Assembly (NCBI GenBank): GCA_035873375.1 | Contig: JAYWMQ010000061.1 | Span: 27,215 to 91,214 of the forward strand | Reading direction: 5' to 3' | DNA length: 64,000 nucleotides | Origin: Nitrospirota bacterium | GTDB taxonomy: Bacteria > Nitrospirota > Thermodesulfovibrionia > Thermodesulfovibrionales > JdFR-85 | In this document: piece after piece, positions 18,414 through 26,332 of the stretch | Layout: the number at the start of each line of letters is the position of its first letter | Numbering within the stretch: position 1 is the first letter of the stretch | The notes under the pieces: generated by a model | Databases searched by the model: none | Told to the model about the DNA's origin: nothing | The model's input: the letters and a program-made list of their open reading frames with translations, nothing else | Position numbers and translations under genes: made by a program

Positions 18414-20990
18414 ATGAGCAGTATCCCTGATAGATTCTTCACATCTGCCGAGAGATTTTCAGAAAAGGTAGCCTTTCACTACTTCAAAGAGGAGTGGAAG
18501 CAGCTCACCTACCGGGACGTCGCCCATTATACAGTCTCTCTGCTTGGAAGACTGAAGGAAAAGGGGATTAAAAAGGGCGACAGGTTTTTTTTGTCTGCAA
18601 GGAACTCTCCCTGCTGGTGCATCTCCTATCTTGCCCTTTCCGCTGCCGGTGCCGTGGGGGTTCCTGTTGACCCTGAGCTCACTGCTTCGGAGATGAGAAA
18701 CCTTATGATTGATGCTGAGGTGGCCTTTGTCCTTTATGATGATTATACCGGGACAAAGGTTATGGAGGCATCAGAGGGTCTTGTTGTTGAGACATTCGAC
18801 ATAAACGGAATCACAGATTCCACACCCCCAAAGGACGCTGAAATCCCGGCCCCCAATACCCCCCTGACCCCTGACGATATTGCCTCCATCATATATACAT
18901 CCGGGACCACGGGCAAGCCAAAGGGTGTTGTCCTGACTCACGGCAACTTCTGCTCGGATGCAGATGCCCTGATTGCAGCAGGCATAATCAGTCATGATGA
19001 CAACATAATCTCGGTCCTCCCTCTTCATCACACCTATCCCTTTATGACCACCTTTCTGGTACCACTCTTTGAAGGGGCAACAGTAACATATCCGCCGGGG
19101 CTAAAGGGACCGGAACTCCTCAATGCAGTAAGGGAAAGGGGAGGAACTATCCTTGTAGGTGTCCCCCAACTGCTCGAACTCTTCAGAAACAGGATTTTTC
19201 AGGGATTCAGTGAGGTGCCCCTGCTTAACAGGGTATTCCCTTATCTGCTGAAACTCTTCAGTCTCCTGCGGAACAGGTTTAACATAAACCCCGGCAAATA
19301 TGTGTTCTCTTCAGTTCACGGGAAGTTCGGCAGGCAGTTCAGGTTCTTTGCATCCGGAGGGGCAAAACTCGACCCTCAGGTTATGCAGGACCTGGAGGCG
19401 ATCGGGTTTACAGTGCTTGAGGGTTACGGCCTCACCGAGACCTCCCCTGTTGTGACGTTCAACCCCCCGCACAGGAGAAAAACCGGCTCTGCCGGCAGAC
19501 CCCTCAGCAATGTGGAGATAAAAACAAGCAGTGACGGAGAGGTCCTGATAAAGGGGCCGATGGTTATGAAGGGATACTATAAAAACCCCGAGGAGACGGA
19601 AAAGGTGATCAGGAATGGCTGGCTGCATACCGGAGACCTTGGTTATCTGGACAGCGAGGGCTATCTCCATATCACAGGCAGGACTAAAGAGGTTATTGTG
19701 CTGAGTTCAGGCAAAAACATCTATCCCGAGGATGTGGAGAGGCATTATCAGGGGATTGAATTGATAAAGGAACTATGCGTAGTCGGCACCGGTGACGGGC
19801 TGAGCGCAGTTGTAGTACCTGATATGGAGATGGCAAAGAAGATGAAGGTCGGCAACATTTATGAATATCTCAAATGGGAGATAAACGCCCTTTCGATGAA
19901 GCTTCCCCCTCATATGAGGCTGAAAGGATTTGTCCTTCATTCTGCCCCCCTGCCGCGAACACCTCTTGGTAAACTGAGGAGGTTTATGGTAAAGAAACTC
20001 CTGGAGGAAGAGAAGAGAGAAGCCAAGGCGGAAGTAGATGAAACCCTCCTCGGGGATGAGATTTCCTCAAAGGTCATATCGTCGTTGAGGGAGGTTGCGG
20101 GTAAGGATATTGCTGTAGGAAGAACAGACAGCCTGGAGCTGGATATCGGGCTTGACAGCCTCAAGAGGATCGAGCTGGTCGTTGCACTGGAGAGAAACCT
20201 CGGCATAAAACTTTACGATGATTTCACCCTTGATGTTCAGACGGTTGAGGAGTTGATAGAAAAGGTAAGAAGCACTGTCAGGGAAGGAGGCCGGAAGAGG
20301 GGAGAAGACGTCAGGCTCCTTGATGCAGAGGAGGGTGAGAAGAAGATTGCCGAGAGTCTACTTTCTCAGGGCCTGTATGAAAAGGGACTGCTCTTTATAG
20401 TGCTTGGATTCCTGAGGCTCCTGAGCAGGATTTACTTCAGGGTAAGGATCACCGGCATAGAGAACATACCCCAGCCGCCCTTTATTATAGCGCCGAATCA
20501 TGCAAGCTACCTTGACAGCTTTCTCCTTGCTGCCAACCTGCCCTTCCGGGTTTTTAAATCCCTTTATTTCCAGGGGGCAAGTAAATATTTTGAAGGCCCT
20601 TTTATGAGATGGGTTGCTCATTTTGCCCATGTAATACCGATCGACCCGGACACCTCACTCCTGAGTGCTCTGAGGGTGAGTGCCTATCTATTAAAACAGA
20701 AGAGGGCACTCTGCATATTCCCTGAAGGCGGAAGGACCTTTAACGGAGAAGTCATGGAATTCAAAAAAGGCATGGCTATCCTCACCGTTGAACTCAATGT
20801 ACCCGTTGTCCCGGTCTATATCAAAGGAACATTCAAATCCATGCCAAGGGGCAGTAAGTACCCCAAACCTGCACACATTGAGATACACATCGGCCCCCCG
20901 GTAGTCCCGGAAACGGATAAAGAGGCCCCTGATCCCCACCAGGCATTTGCCGACAGGGTGAGAGAAGAGGTAATCAAGTTAAAGCCGTAA
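18414..20990 (+). CDS. Fused AMP-binding acyl synthetase, acyl carrier domain and PlsC acyltransferase
   Basis: 858 residues from the ATG at 18414 (a TTG lies one codon earlier). Domains in order: AMP-forming acyl-CoA/ACP synthetase (about 1-540; YTSGTTGKPKGVVLTHG and YGLTETSPVV); a carrier domain (about 545-620) with the phosphopantetheine serine in LDSLKRIE (Ser 582); and a PlsC-type 1-acylglycerol-3-phosphate acyltransferase (about 655-858) with NHASYLD (HxxxxD) and FPEGGRT. The protein could activate a fatty acid, hold it on its own carrier arm and transfer it to a lysophospholipid. It resembles Aas-type enzymes with an added carrier domain. Confidence 0.9.
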   Translation: MSSIPDRFFTSAERFSEKVAFHYFKEEWKQLTYRDVAHYTVSLLGRLKEKGIKKGDRFFLSARNSPCWCISYLALSAAGAVGVPVDPELTASEMRNLMIDAEVAFVLYDDYTGTKVMEASEGLVVETFDINGITDSTPPKDAEIPAPNTPLTPDDIASIIYTSGTTGKPKGVVLTHGNFCSDADALIAAGIISHDDNIISVLPLHHTYPFMTTFLVPLFEGATVTYPPGLKGPELLNAVRERGGTILVGVPQLLELFRNRIFQGFSEVPLLNRVFPYLLKLFSLLRNRFNINPGKYVFSSVHGKFGRQFRFFASGGAKLDPQVMQDLEAIGFTVLEGYGLTETSPVVTFNPPHRRKTGSAGRPLSNVEIKTSSDGEVLIKGPMVMKGYYKNPEETEKVIRNGWLHTGDLGYLDSEGYLHITGRTKEVIVLSSGKNIYPEDVERHYQGIELIKELCVVGTGDGLSAVVVPDMEMAKKMKVGNIYEYLKWEINALSMKLPPHMRLKGFVLHSAPLPRTPLGKLRRFMVKKLLEEEKREAKAEVDETLLGDEISSKVISSLREVAGKDIAVGRTDSLELDIGLDSLKRIELVVALERNLGIKLYDDFTLDVQTVEELIEKVRSTVREGGRKRGEDVRLLDAEEGEKKIAESLLSQGLYEKGLLFIVLGFLRLLSRIYFRVRITGIENIPQPPFIIAPNHASYLDSFLLAANLPFRVFKSLYFQGASKYFEGPFMRWVAHFAHVIPIDPDTSLLSALRVSAYLLKQKRALCIFPEGGRTFNGEVMEFKKGMAILTVELNVPVVPVYIKGTFKSMPRGSKYPKPAHIEIHIGPPVVPETDKEAPDPHQAFADRVREEVIKLKP

Positions 20991-21200
20991 AGGATTTTAT
21001 TGAGAGGGTCAGGGTGGGGGTGCTGCCTCCAAAAGACCCTTTGGAAGGCATAGAAGTAGATATACGGATTGCAAAGGTGCTGAATTCATGTTTGAAGAGA
21101 CCCTCTCCAGAATAGCCGGCTAAAGGAATTCGACGCATCGTCAGATGAAAAAAACTTCCTGAAGACCTTTGAGGGGATATTGAAGGAGATAAAAAGTTGA
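20984..21200 (+). pseudogene. Decayed small gene after the acyltransferase
   Basis: One frame reads AVKDFIERVRVGVLPPKDPL... to a stop near 21111. A second frame continues as FEETLSRIAG (stop) and a third as KEFDASSDEKNFLKTFEG..., ending at 21200. The three pieces together look like one ~75-residue coding sequence broken by frameshifts. I do not recognise the family. The alternative is chance open frames. Confidence 0.3.
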
Positions 21201-21222
21201 TGTTCTCGTAAAAAGTCCATCA

Positions 21223-21258
21223 CTGTCATTGCGAGGAGCAAAGCGACGAAGCAAATAG
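21223..21258. repeat. Dispersed TGTCATTGCGAGGAGC element
   Basis: Begins CTGTCATTGCGAGGAGCAAA and continues GCGACGAAGC. The element type is widespread between genes in many bacterial genomes and shares the CTGTCATT end with the other palindromes here. Confidence 0.65.
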
Positions 21259-21287
21259 TATACGAAAAATATTAAGCTGGAATAAAT

Positions 21288-21326
21288 TTGCACATATGTA
21301 AGAAAAATGATAAAATGTAAGAAAAA
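21288..21326 (+). promoter_or_regulatory. vapBC promoter with 12-bp direct-repeat operator
   Basis: TTGCAC (21288-21293), 17-bp spacer, TAAAAT (21311-21316). ATGTAAGAAAAA occurs twice, at 21296-21307 and 21315-21326, a 19-bp period that overlaps the promoter. This suits autoregulation by the AbrB-type antitoxin. Confidence 0.5.
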
Positions 21327-21345
21327 GATACAGAAGGGGGAGATA

Positions 21346-21603
21346 ATGCCTATTGCAACACTAACATCAAAAGGACAGATGACCATACCAAAAGAAGTAA
21401 GAAAAGCCTTAAACCTGAAACCGTCTGAAAAGGTCATCATTGTTGTCGAGGGCGATCAGGCTGTTATTAGACCCCTGCGGGGCAATATCCTTGATATCGG
21501 TGGTTCGATAAGGATACCAGACAAGGAGAAGCCCATGGATTTTCATAAAGTGAGAAAAGAGACGAAAAAAAGAGTTGCTAAAGTGGTGGCGGCAGGTAAG
21601 TAG
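21346..21603 (+). CDS. vapB: AbrB/MazE-type antitoxin
   Basis: 85 residues from the ATG at 21346, which has an AAGGGGGAG ribosome-binding site; earlier in-frame starts would overlap the promoter. The N-terminus TLTSKGQMTIPKEVRKALNL is a SpoVT/AbrB swapped-hairpin DNA-binding domain. The basic C-terminal tail (VRKETKKRVAKVVAAGK) should bind the toxin. It lies 3 nt before the PIN toxin gene. The pair forms a type II toxin-antitoxin module and probably represses its own promoter. Confidence 0.88.
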   Translation: MPIATLTSKGQMTIPKEVRKALNLKPSEKVIIVVEGDQAVIRPLRGNILDIGGSIRIPDKEKPMDFHKVRKETKKRVAKVVAAGK

Positions 21604-21606
21604 GCT

Positions 21607-22014
21607 ATGGAAAAAAAGTTTATTGATACAAACATATTTCTCAGGTATCTAACCAGGGATGACCCTTCAAAATATGATAAGTGCAACAGCCTCTTTAAGA
21701 AAGCCATCGAAGGCAAGATAGCACTTGTAACATCAGGGATGGTAATTGCTGAACTGGTATGGACCCTTTCATCTTATTACAGGGTTCCCAAGGCTGATGT
21801 TATTGAAAAGATTTCAATCATAGTTAGCACCGAGAGCCTGTATATCCCGGACAGGGATATCATTGCAGATGCCCTTGTCCTTTACAGCAGAAAAAACATC
21901 GATTATATTGACGCCTATAATGCTATTTTCATGAAGAATCATGGCGTTTCGGAAATTTATTCATATGATGAAGATTTTAATGCAATTAAAGGAATTAAAA
22001 GAGAGGAACCGTAA
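21607..22014 (+). CDS. vapC: PIN-domain toxin (VapC family)
   Basis: 135 residues. PIN ribonuclease signatures: FIDTNIFLRYL with the first acidic residue, the central VIAELVW glutamate, and IDYIDAYNAIFM with the later aspartates. VapC toxins cut tRNA or rRNA. The last 17 codons lie inside the left copy of the ~315-bp direct repeat; a second copy of the same C-terminal coding end occurs at 32031. Confidence 0.9.
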   Translation: MEKKFIDTNIFLRYLTRDDPSKYDKCNSLFKKAIEGKIALVTSGMVIAELVWTLSSYYRVPKADVIEKISIIVSTESLYIPDRDIIADALVLYSRKNIDYIDAYNAIFMKNHGVSEIYSYDEDFNAIKGIKREEP

Positions 22015-22279
22015 CAGAATTTATAAGTGCGAGAGCTGAAGGGGTGGGGAATTGCAGATTGAGGAATATAGGAGTCTTTATCAACAACTCCTGCACTCTT
22101 AATCTCCTGAACTCATGAACGCATGTCGACTACGACACTGGTTGACATAGTGGGTATGGTAAGAAGGTAAAACCAACGTGAAAAATATTGACTTAAAAGT
22201 GAAGAAGAAGCAGCATATTAATTTGGTGGTCTCCGTTACCTGAGATTGTACCGGTCTCGATTAGCTGGGACGTGACACT
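21960..22279. repeat. Left copy (DR-A) of the direct repeat bracketing the defence island
   Basis: 320 bp, aligned by eye with 32031-32342. It differs by about 18 substitutions and one 8-bp insertion (about 94% identity). It starts in the last 17 codons of vapC and ends one or two bases before a truncated gene. Confidence 0.92.
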
Positions 22280-22281
22280 TT

Positions 22282-22524
22282 GAGTCTATAGACCTTCATA
22301 ATAAATATCTTGGGTGTATAGGTTGGAAGCCAACTGATAATGTTTGGGTGAAGTGGTTTGACTTATACTTTGTATGCTTTAACTATGTGAAAAGTAATGA
22401 ACTCAATGAGTTAGAAATAACAGAAGAAAATAATTTGAAAATCAACCAACTATTTTCTTCTCTAATGGACAATAAGCCAAACTATTTTTTATCAAAGCTA
22501 TCGAGATTACATGCAAACACATAA
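22282..22524 (+). pseudogene. C-terminal fragment of an unidentified gene
   Basis: 80 open codons with no start, beginning exactly where DR-A ends. The peptide opens ESIDLHNKYLGCIGWKP and ends LSKLSRLHANT. It is AT-rich like the island genes. I do not recognise the family. Its truncation at the repeat border suggests that the recombination event that made DR-A removed its 5' end. Confidence 0.55.
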
Positions 22525-22620
22525 CAAACTCATCCAGAGGACGTTAGCCCTATGAAAAAGGAAGTGAATAAAGAAATAAAAAATTCCCGTACAGGAACGC
22601 CCAACGTCTTGTTGGGCTAA
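22522..22620 (+). other. attC-like recombination site candidate before hsdM
   Basis: Begins at the stop codon TAA with TAACAAACTCATCCAGAGGAC (22522-22542, here split as TAACAAACTC ATCCAGAGGAC). AGGACGTT (22538-22545) pairs with AACGTCTT (22603-22610). The right end holds the hairpin GCCCAAC GTCTT GTTGGGC (22599-22617), whose arms fit the integron consensus RYYYAAC and GTTRRRY. It also encloses a 22-codon open frame starting at 22552. Order and spacing are not those of a textbook attC. Confidence 0.35.
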
Positions 22621-22643
22621 AACAATTAAAAAGGACGCGGTAA

Positions 22644-24098
22644 ATGTTTGAACAGACCTTTAAGAATATTGACGACATACTGCATAAAGACGCAGGATGT
22701 AGCAGTGAACTGGATTATGTAGAACAAACCTCATGGGTATTATTCCTGAAATATCTTGATGACCTTGAAAAAGATAAGCAAACCAAAGCTGATTTGTCCG
22801 GTAAAACATATACACCCATTATAGAATCCGAATTCAAGTGGGATAAATGGGCTGCGCCAAAAACCAAAGATGGAAACCTTGACCACCACAAGGCAGCAAA
22901 CGGTGATGATTTAAAAGATTTTGTTGATTTGAAGCTCTTTCCATACTTAAAAAAGCTCAAAACATCTTCGGACAGTCCCGATACTATTGAATACAAAATT
23001 GGTGAAGTATTCAGCGAATTAAAAAACAAAGTTCAGAGTGGATATAATCTTCGTGAAGTAATAAATCTCGTGGATGAACTCCGTTTCCGTTCCCATAAAG
23101 AAAAACATGAAATGTCTCATCTTTATGAAGACAAGATTAAAAACATGGGAAATGCCGGACGAAACGGCGGTGAATATTATACGCCCCGTCCGCTTATTAA
23201 AACCATTGTAAAAGTTGTCTCTCCAAAAATTGGAGATAAAATTTATGACGGTGCAGTTGGCTCTGCTGGCTTTTTATGCGAGGCGTTTCAATATCTCCAG
23301 GAAAGTAAAGAACTTACTACCAAAGATATGGCGACTCTGCAGAAGGCTACCTTTTACGGTAAAGAGAAAAAATCTCTGGCATACATCATCGGCACTATGA
23401 ACATGATACTTCATGGTATCGAAGCGCCGAATGTCGTGCATACCAATACCCTGTCAGAAAATATCAGAGATATTCAGGAAAAAGACCGTTATGATGTCAT
23501 TCTGACAAATCCGCCCTTCGGCGGTAAGGAACGCAAAGAAGTTCAGCAAAACTTTCCCATTAAAACCGGTGAGACAGCTTTTCTGTTTTTACAGCATTTT
23601 ATTAAGATTTTAAAAGCCGGAGGAAAAGCCGGTGTTATTATAAAAAACACCTTTTTATCCAATACGGATAATGCTTCTATCTCTTTAAGAAAAACACTGC
23701 TGGAAAGCTGTAATCTGCATACGATTCTTGATATGCCCGGCGGAACGTTTACCGGGGCGGGCGTTAAAACGGTTGTCTTGTTTTTTGAAAAAGGCGCTCC
23801 CACAAAAAAGGTCTGGTATTATCAGCTTAATCTTGACCGTAATCTTGGTAAGACAAATCCGTTGAATGAATATGACTTGGCGGAGTTTGTACAACTGCAA
23901 AAAACAAAGACAGATTCTGAAAATTCATGGACGGTTGATATAAAAGATATTGACCAGACCACCTTTGATTTATCGGTTAAGAATCCCAATAAAAAAGATG
24001 AAACAGTTTTGAGGGAGCCGAAAGAGATATGGGCTGAAATTGCAAAACTGGACAAGGAAAGCGCTGAGATTTTGAAGAAGGTGAAAGAGTTGGTATGA
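22644..24098 (+). CDS. hsdM: Type I restriction-modification methyltransferase subunit
   Basis: 484 residues. An N-terminal HsdM bundle (SSELDYVEQTSWVLFLKYLD), then an N6-adenine methyltransferase with GGEYYTPRPLI, the SAM-binding motif YDGAVGSAGFL (about 201-211; the usual form is DPACGTGGFL, so somewhat divergent) and the catalytic NPPFGG (about 289). With HsdS it methylates adenine at the target and protects host DNA. The stop overlaps the hsdS start (ATGA). It opens the seven-gene operon that ends with hsdR and has AT-rich codon usage compared with flanking genes. Confidence 0.96.
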   Translation: MFEQTFKNIDDILHKDAGCSSELDYVEQTSWVLFLKYLDDLEKDKQTKADLSGKTYTPIIESEFKWDKWAAPKTKDGNLDHHKAANGDDLKDFVDLKLFPYLKKLKTSSDSPDTIEYKIGEVFSELKNKVQSGYNLREVINLVDELRFRSHKEKHEMSHLYEDKIKNMGNAGRNGGEYYTPRPLIKTIVKVVSPKIGDKIYDGAVGSAGFLCEAFQYLQESKELTTKDMATLQKATFYGKEKKSLAYIIGTMNMILHGIEAPNVVHTNTLSENIRDIQEKDRYDVILTNPPFGGKERKEVQQNFPIKTGETAFLFLQHFIKILKAGGKAGVIIKNTFLSNTDNASISLRKTLLESCNLHTILDMPGGTFTGAGVKTVVLFFEKGAPTKKVWYYQLNLDRNLGKTNPLNEYDLAEFVQLQKTKTDSENSWTVDIKDIDQTTFDLSVKNPNKKDETVLREPKEIWAEIAKLDKESAEILKKVKELV

Positions 24099-25225
24099 AA
24101 AAAGGATGGGAGTTAAAAAGAATCGGCCAAGTTTGCCTGGTTATTGCCGGACAATCACCGGAAGGAAAATTTTATAATAAAAACTCTACCGGACTTCCTT
24201 TTTATCAAGGCAAAAAAGAATTCACCGACAAGTTTATTGGGAAGCCAACAACTTGGACAACAAAAGTAACAAAGGAAGCTATTAAAGATGACATTTTGAT
24301 GTCTGTTCGAGCACCAGTAGGTCCAGTCAATTTCTCAACTGAAAAAATATGTATCGGGCGTGGTCTTGCGGCAATTAGAAGTAATGGCCAGTTAGATAAA
24401 GAATTCCTTTTCAATTTTTTAGTAAAGTATGAAAATGAAATTACGGGTAACACAGGTGCAGTATTTAACTCTATAAATAAATCTCAAATCGAAGCAATAG
24501 AAATCCCCATCCCCCCGCTCCCCGAACAAAAACGCATTGTAAAAATCCTCGATAAAGCCTTTAAAGCAATTGACAAGGCAAAAGAAAATGCCGAAAAGAA
24601 TTTTGCCAATGCCAAAGAGCTGTTTGAGAGTTATTTGAATGGTATTTTCAGCAATCCGGGGAAGGATTGGGAGGAGAAGAGGCTGGGGGATGTGTGTAAA
24701 GTTATCGCGGGCCAATCACCAGAGGGTAAATACTATAATAAAAGCGGAGTGGGATTACCATTTTATCAGGGTAAGAGAGATTTCATGGAGAAAATTATCG
24801 GTAACCCTACTACTTGGACGTCTGTTACAACTAAAGAAGCTCTCAAGGACGATATCCTCATGTCAGTTCGTGCACCTGTTGGGCCAGTTAATTTTTCTAT
24901 ACAGAAGATTTGCATAGGTCGTGGTCTTGCAGCAATACGAGCAGGAGATGAAATTGACAAAGAATTTCTTTTCCAGTCTCTTATTAAACATGAAAATGAA
25001 ATAACGGGCAATGAAGGTGCGGTTTTCAACTCAATAAACAAAGCACAAATTGAGGCAATTCAGATCCCCATCCCTCCGCTCCCCGAACAAAAACGCATTG
25101 TCTCCAAGCTCGACGCTTTTTCAGCCGAAACAAACCGGCTTGTGAAAATCTATCAACAGAAAATTACTGTTTTGAAAGAATTGAAGGAATCAATACTGCA
25201 AAAAGCATTTAAGGGGGAGTTGTAG
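24095..25225 (+). CDS. hsdS: Type I specificity subunit with duplicated target-recognition domains
   Basis: 376 residues. Two target-recognition domains (about 8-147 and 194-333) share 109 of 140 residues in my hand count (78%). Both carry VIAGQSPEGK, KDDILMSVRAPVGPVNF and EITGN.GAVFNSINK, and both end with the family motif IPIPPLPEQKRIV. Helical conserved regions (about 150-190 and 335-376) separate them. Because the two domains contact the two half-sites in pseudo-dyad fashion, near-identity predicts a palindromic interrupted target, at least nearly so. Third-position differences between the halves show that the duplication is not recent. Confidence 0.95.
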   Translation: MKKGWELKRIGQVCLVIAGQSPEGKFYNKNSTGLPFYQGKKEFTDKFIGKPTTWTTKVTKEAIKDDILMSVRAPVGPVNFSTEKICIGRGLAAIRSNGQLDKEFLFNFLVKYENEITGNTGAVFNSINKSQIEAIEIPIPPLPEQKRIVKILDKAFKAIDKAKENAEKNFANAKELFESYLNGIFSNPGKDWEEKRLGDVCKVIAGQSPEGKYYNKSGVGLPFYQGKRDFMEKIIGNPTTWTSVTTKEALKDDILMSVRAPVGPVNFSIQKICIGRGLAAIRAGDEIDKEFLFQSLIKHENEITGNEGAVFNSINKAQIEAIQIPIPPLPEQKRIVSKLDAFSAETNRLVKIYQQKITVLKELKESILQKAFKGEL

Positions 25226-25228
25226 GTT

Positions 25229-26332
25229 ATGGCAAAGACAATCAATATTGATAATGATAAAAAAGAAATAATTAGAAACCTCCAAAAAGCGGTACAGTCT
25301 GCAAATCTGAACTTCCTCTTTGGTTCCGGCTGTTCAACTCCCGTATTGCAAGTCCTTCAAAATATCGAACAAGAAATCGAAAAGCTACGTAGCGAGAATA
25401 AAGATAATGAAGCCAATAAAAAGCTCTCCGAATTCTTGGCCTCTTTTTTAGAATCTACAAACATTCTTGTTGAAGACCAATTTATTGAAAAGTGTGAAAC
25501 AACAGAACAATGCAACTTACTTAAAACATTTCAAAACTATAGGAAATTCATTCAGGCAATTTCAAATATTCTTTTTGAAAGAAAAAGCAACATATTACAT
25601 AAGCAGGCTACCATATTCACCACCAGCTACGATTTGTTTATTGAAAAAGCGTCTGAATCATTATCCGAATCCGTAATCCTTAATGATGGCTTTAATCGCA
25701 CTCCATCACTGACAAATTCCTATACATTTTCTCCAAAGCAATTTTTCAACACGGTATTCAATACAGGGAATCTCTATAATTATCAGGTCCAGGTGCCGGT
25801 TATCAATCTGGTAAAGTTGCACGGTTCTTTAAACTGGCAGCCAGGAGCAAACACAATTATTCAATCACTATGCTATTTAAAAAAGGCGGACGGATTAAAA
25901 GACGAAACAGGCGCTGATAAAATAGCTGAGTTTATTGACCTCTTTTCTCTTGTTCTGCCTAAGAAAGATAAATTCAAAGAAACAATATTAAATCAAACCT
26001 ATTATGATTTGCTTCGGATTTACACAAACGAATTGGATAGAGAAAACACCCTATTGATAGCCGAAGGTTTTTCATTTGCTGATGAACATATTTTAGATCT
26101 GACAAAACGAGCATTAAAAAACCCAACATTAAAATTGGTAATCTTCTGCTTTGATAAAGACCCTAAAGAATACGTAGATAAATTTTCATCATTCAACAAT
26201 GTGGATATTATTTATTCTGAAAAAGAAAATCTTGATTTCAAAATGTTCAATTCGATTCTTTTAGATATTTTGCCTCAAAAGCCGGATACGCCGGTCGATA
26301 AAGTTGAAACAAGGGAGTCTGCCGATGAATGA
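25229..26332 (+). CDS. SIR2-family NADase partner of HerA
   Basis: 367 residues. SIR2-like motifs: FLFGSGCST (about 29-37, nucleotide-binding loop), FTTSYD, the catalytic histidine in VKLHGSLNW (His 198) and LLIAEGFSFADEHI. Established work on SIR2-HerA systems shows that the SIR2 subunit depletes NAD+ during phage infection when assembled with a HerA hexamer. The gene overlaps herA by 8 nt and lies 3 nt after hsdS, so the pair is inserted within the restriction operon. A nuclease side activity is possible. Confidence 0.9.
   Translation: MAKTINIDNDKKEIIRNLQKAVQSANLNFLFGSGCSTPVLQVLQNIEQEIEKLRSENKDNEANKKLSEFLASFLESTNILVEDQFIEKCETTEQCNLLKTFQNYRKFIQAISNILFERKSNILHKQATIFTTSYDLFIEKASESLSESVILNDGFNRTPSLTNSYTFSPKQFFNTVFNTGNLYNYQVQVPVINLVKLHGSLNWQPGANTIIQSLCYLKKADGLKDETGADKIAEFIDLFSLVLPKKDKFKETILNQTYYDLLRIYTNELDRENTLLIAEGFSFADEHILDLTKRALKNPTLKLVIFCFDKDPKEYVDKFSSFNNVDIIYSEKENLDFKMFNSILLDILPQKPDTPVDKVETRESADE

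Noticed and set aside
22161..22248. Tiny conserved open frames inside the ~315-bp direct repeats (MSTTTL... and VKN...)
   Set aside because: Only 15-21 codons, amino-acid-changing differences between copies, no ribosome-binding site.
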